14,304 bases of DNA from an uncultured Opitutia bacterium. Its GTDB lineage: Bacteria > Verrucomicrobiota > Verrucomicrobiia > Opitutales > UBA953. The notes beneath the pieces were generated by a model that worked only from the letters and a program-made list of their open reading frames with translations, had not been told where the DNA came from and made no database searches. Positions 13,578 to 14,304 of this stretch are shown here, piece by piece. The position numbers were made by a program, and so were the translations under genes. The stretch is from positions 1 through 14,304 of the forward strand of contig CAITUF010000152.1 of assembly GCA_903895475.1 (NCBI GenBank). Reading direction: 5' to 3'. Positions within the stretch are counted from its first letter, which is position 1, and every line of letters starts with the position of its first letter.

Positions 13578-14050
13578 ATACACCCGAGTCACTCGCCAGC
13601 CAGCTCGAGGCCCTCGTCAACGCGGGCACCCGCCCCTCGTGGGATGAATATTTCATGGCCACCGCTGTTTTGGTCAGCTCGCGCTCCAGTTGCGAACGCT
13701 TGCACGTCGGCTGCGTGGTCGTGTCCACGGGGAAGCATCCCAACCGACTCGTTGCCGCGGGCTACAATGGTTTCCTGCCGGGCACGCCGCACGACTCCAA
13801 GATTCGCGACGGCCACGAGCAGGCCACCGTGCATGCCGAGCAGAATGCCGTGGCCGACGCCGCTAAGCGTGGTGTCTCCCTCCAGGGCACGGTCTGTTAC
13901 GTGACCCATTTCCCGTGCGTGAACTGCGCGAAGATCCTGGCCGCCGCCGGTATCACCGAGGTGCGTTATCGGCATGACTATAAGAACGACCCGTTGGTCG
14001 CGGAGCTGTTTGCGCAGGCAGGCTTGGTCGTCACGAAGTTGGTGGGCTGA
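13574..14050 (+). CDS. dCMP/cytidine deaminase family protein, likely dCMP deaminase
   Basis: 158 aa. The zinc-dependent deaminase signature is complete: His87-Ala-Glu89 (VHAEQNAV) with Glu89 as proton shuttle, and Pro-Cys115-x-x-Cys118 (FPCVNC). The loop GYNGFLPGTPH (63-73), the gap between motifs and the C-terminal YRHDYKNDP resemble ComEB-type dCMP deaminases rather than free-nucleoside deaminases or tRNA-editing TadA. It would turn dCMP into dUMP for thymidylate synthesis. The start overlaps the menA stop by four bases and the stop shares one base with the following start, so translation is probably coupled along the three genes. Assignment to dCMP rather than another substrate is by family resemblance. 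Confidence 0.88.
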   Translation: MNTPESLASQLEALVNAGTRPSWDEYFMATAVLVSSRSSCERLHVGCVVVSTGKHPNRLVAAGYNGFLPGTPHDSKIRDGHEQATVHAEQNAVADAAKRGVSLQGTVCYVTHFPCVNCAKILAAAGITEVRYRHDYKNDPLVAELFAQAGLVVTKLVG

Positions 14051-14304
14051 TGGCCAGTAAGTTCCAGTCCATGGCCGGACGCGTGCTGGTGTCGCACCCG
14101 TTGCAGCGCGACGAAAACTTCTGCGAGACCGTCGTTCTCATTCATACGCATACCAAAGCCGACGGCGCGATGGGGGTCATCCTGAATCGCCCCCTCGGGC
14201 AGTATCTCGGCCAAGTGCAGGCAGAGTTCTGTGCTGGGCCGTTGTCGGGCGTGCCTCTGCATGTCGGCGGGCCTTGTTCGGCTGACCGGATGGCCCTGGG
14301 TGGA
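14050..14304 (+). CDS. YqgE/AlgH family protein (UPF0301), 3' partial
   Basis: The first 85 residues are present and the frame runs off the window. The ATG at 14050 overlaps the preceding stop as TGATG. The sequence GRVLVSHPLQRDENFCETVVL, then GAMGVILNRPLG and HVGGP, matches the N-terminal half of the YqgE/AlgH (DUF179) family: the phrases LVxxP, NFxxTVVL, GxxGxxLNRP and GGP are its hallmarks. Members are small cytoplasmic proteins of uncertain function; AlgH was first described as affecting alginate gene expression in Pseudomonas. Its place behind menA and the deaminase gene does not suggest a specific role. Confidence 0.88.
   Translation, partial: MASKFQSMAGRVLVSHPLQRDENFCETVVLIHTHTKADGAMGVILNRPLGQYLGQVQAEFCAGPLSGVPLHVGGPCSADRMALGG

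Overview
The window looks like a piece of a Verrucomicrobiota chromosome, perhaps class Opitutae. The evidence is a giant PVC-type CxxCH cytochrome/beta-propeller protein with a DUF1080 domain, a pseudopilin with an H-X9-DG-like tail, high GC content, and start codons that mostly lack a Shine-Dalgarno sequence and often follow a pyrimidine-rich leader. The phylum is an inference from gene content; there is no rRNA to confirm it.

Layout. Left part (1-6196): the 3' end of the PVC-type cytochrome protein, a flavin-dependent halogenase of the tryptophan-halogenase family with altered motifs, a small acidic tail-anchored protein on the minus strand containing a 15-bp repeat, and a small DxD glycosyltransferase. 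Middle (6197-8165): a convergent intergenic region with a purine-rich 21-bp tandem repeat followed directly by a REPIN-like pair of inverted REP sequences, then an intrinsic terminator and a minus-strand gene of unknown function with GPGGPSR repeats. Next comes tRNA-Leu(GAG) with its own terminator. Right part (8201-14304): purD, a YwlE-type low-molecular-weight phosphatase, rpiB, glyA, a type II pseudopilin ending in a strong terminator, then a tightly packed run of menA, a dCMP deaminase gene and the start of a yqgE/algH-family gene.

How the genes work together. PurD joins phosphoribosylamine (derived from ribose 5-phosphate through PRPP) to glycine. RpiB interconverts ribulose and ribose 5-phosphates, and GlyA makes glycine and one-carbon tetrahydrofolate units, so purD, rpiB and glyA all feed purine synthesis. 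Phosphatase, rpiB and glyA in this order recall the ywlE-ywlF-glyA neighbourhood of Bacillus. menA points to menaquinone respiration and the deaminase to dUMP/dTTP supply.

There is no CRISPR array, transposase, phage gene or obvious defence island. The most unusual items are the REPIN, whose two arms differ only by base changes that preserve the hairpin, the adjoining repeat with about 10.5-bp periodicity, the divergent orphan halogenase, and the phosphatase with a threonine at the position tied to phosphoarginine specificity. No gap between genes exceeds 300 bases.
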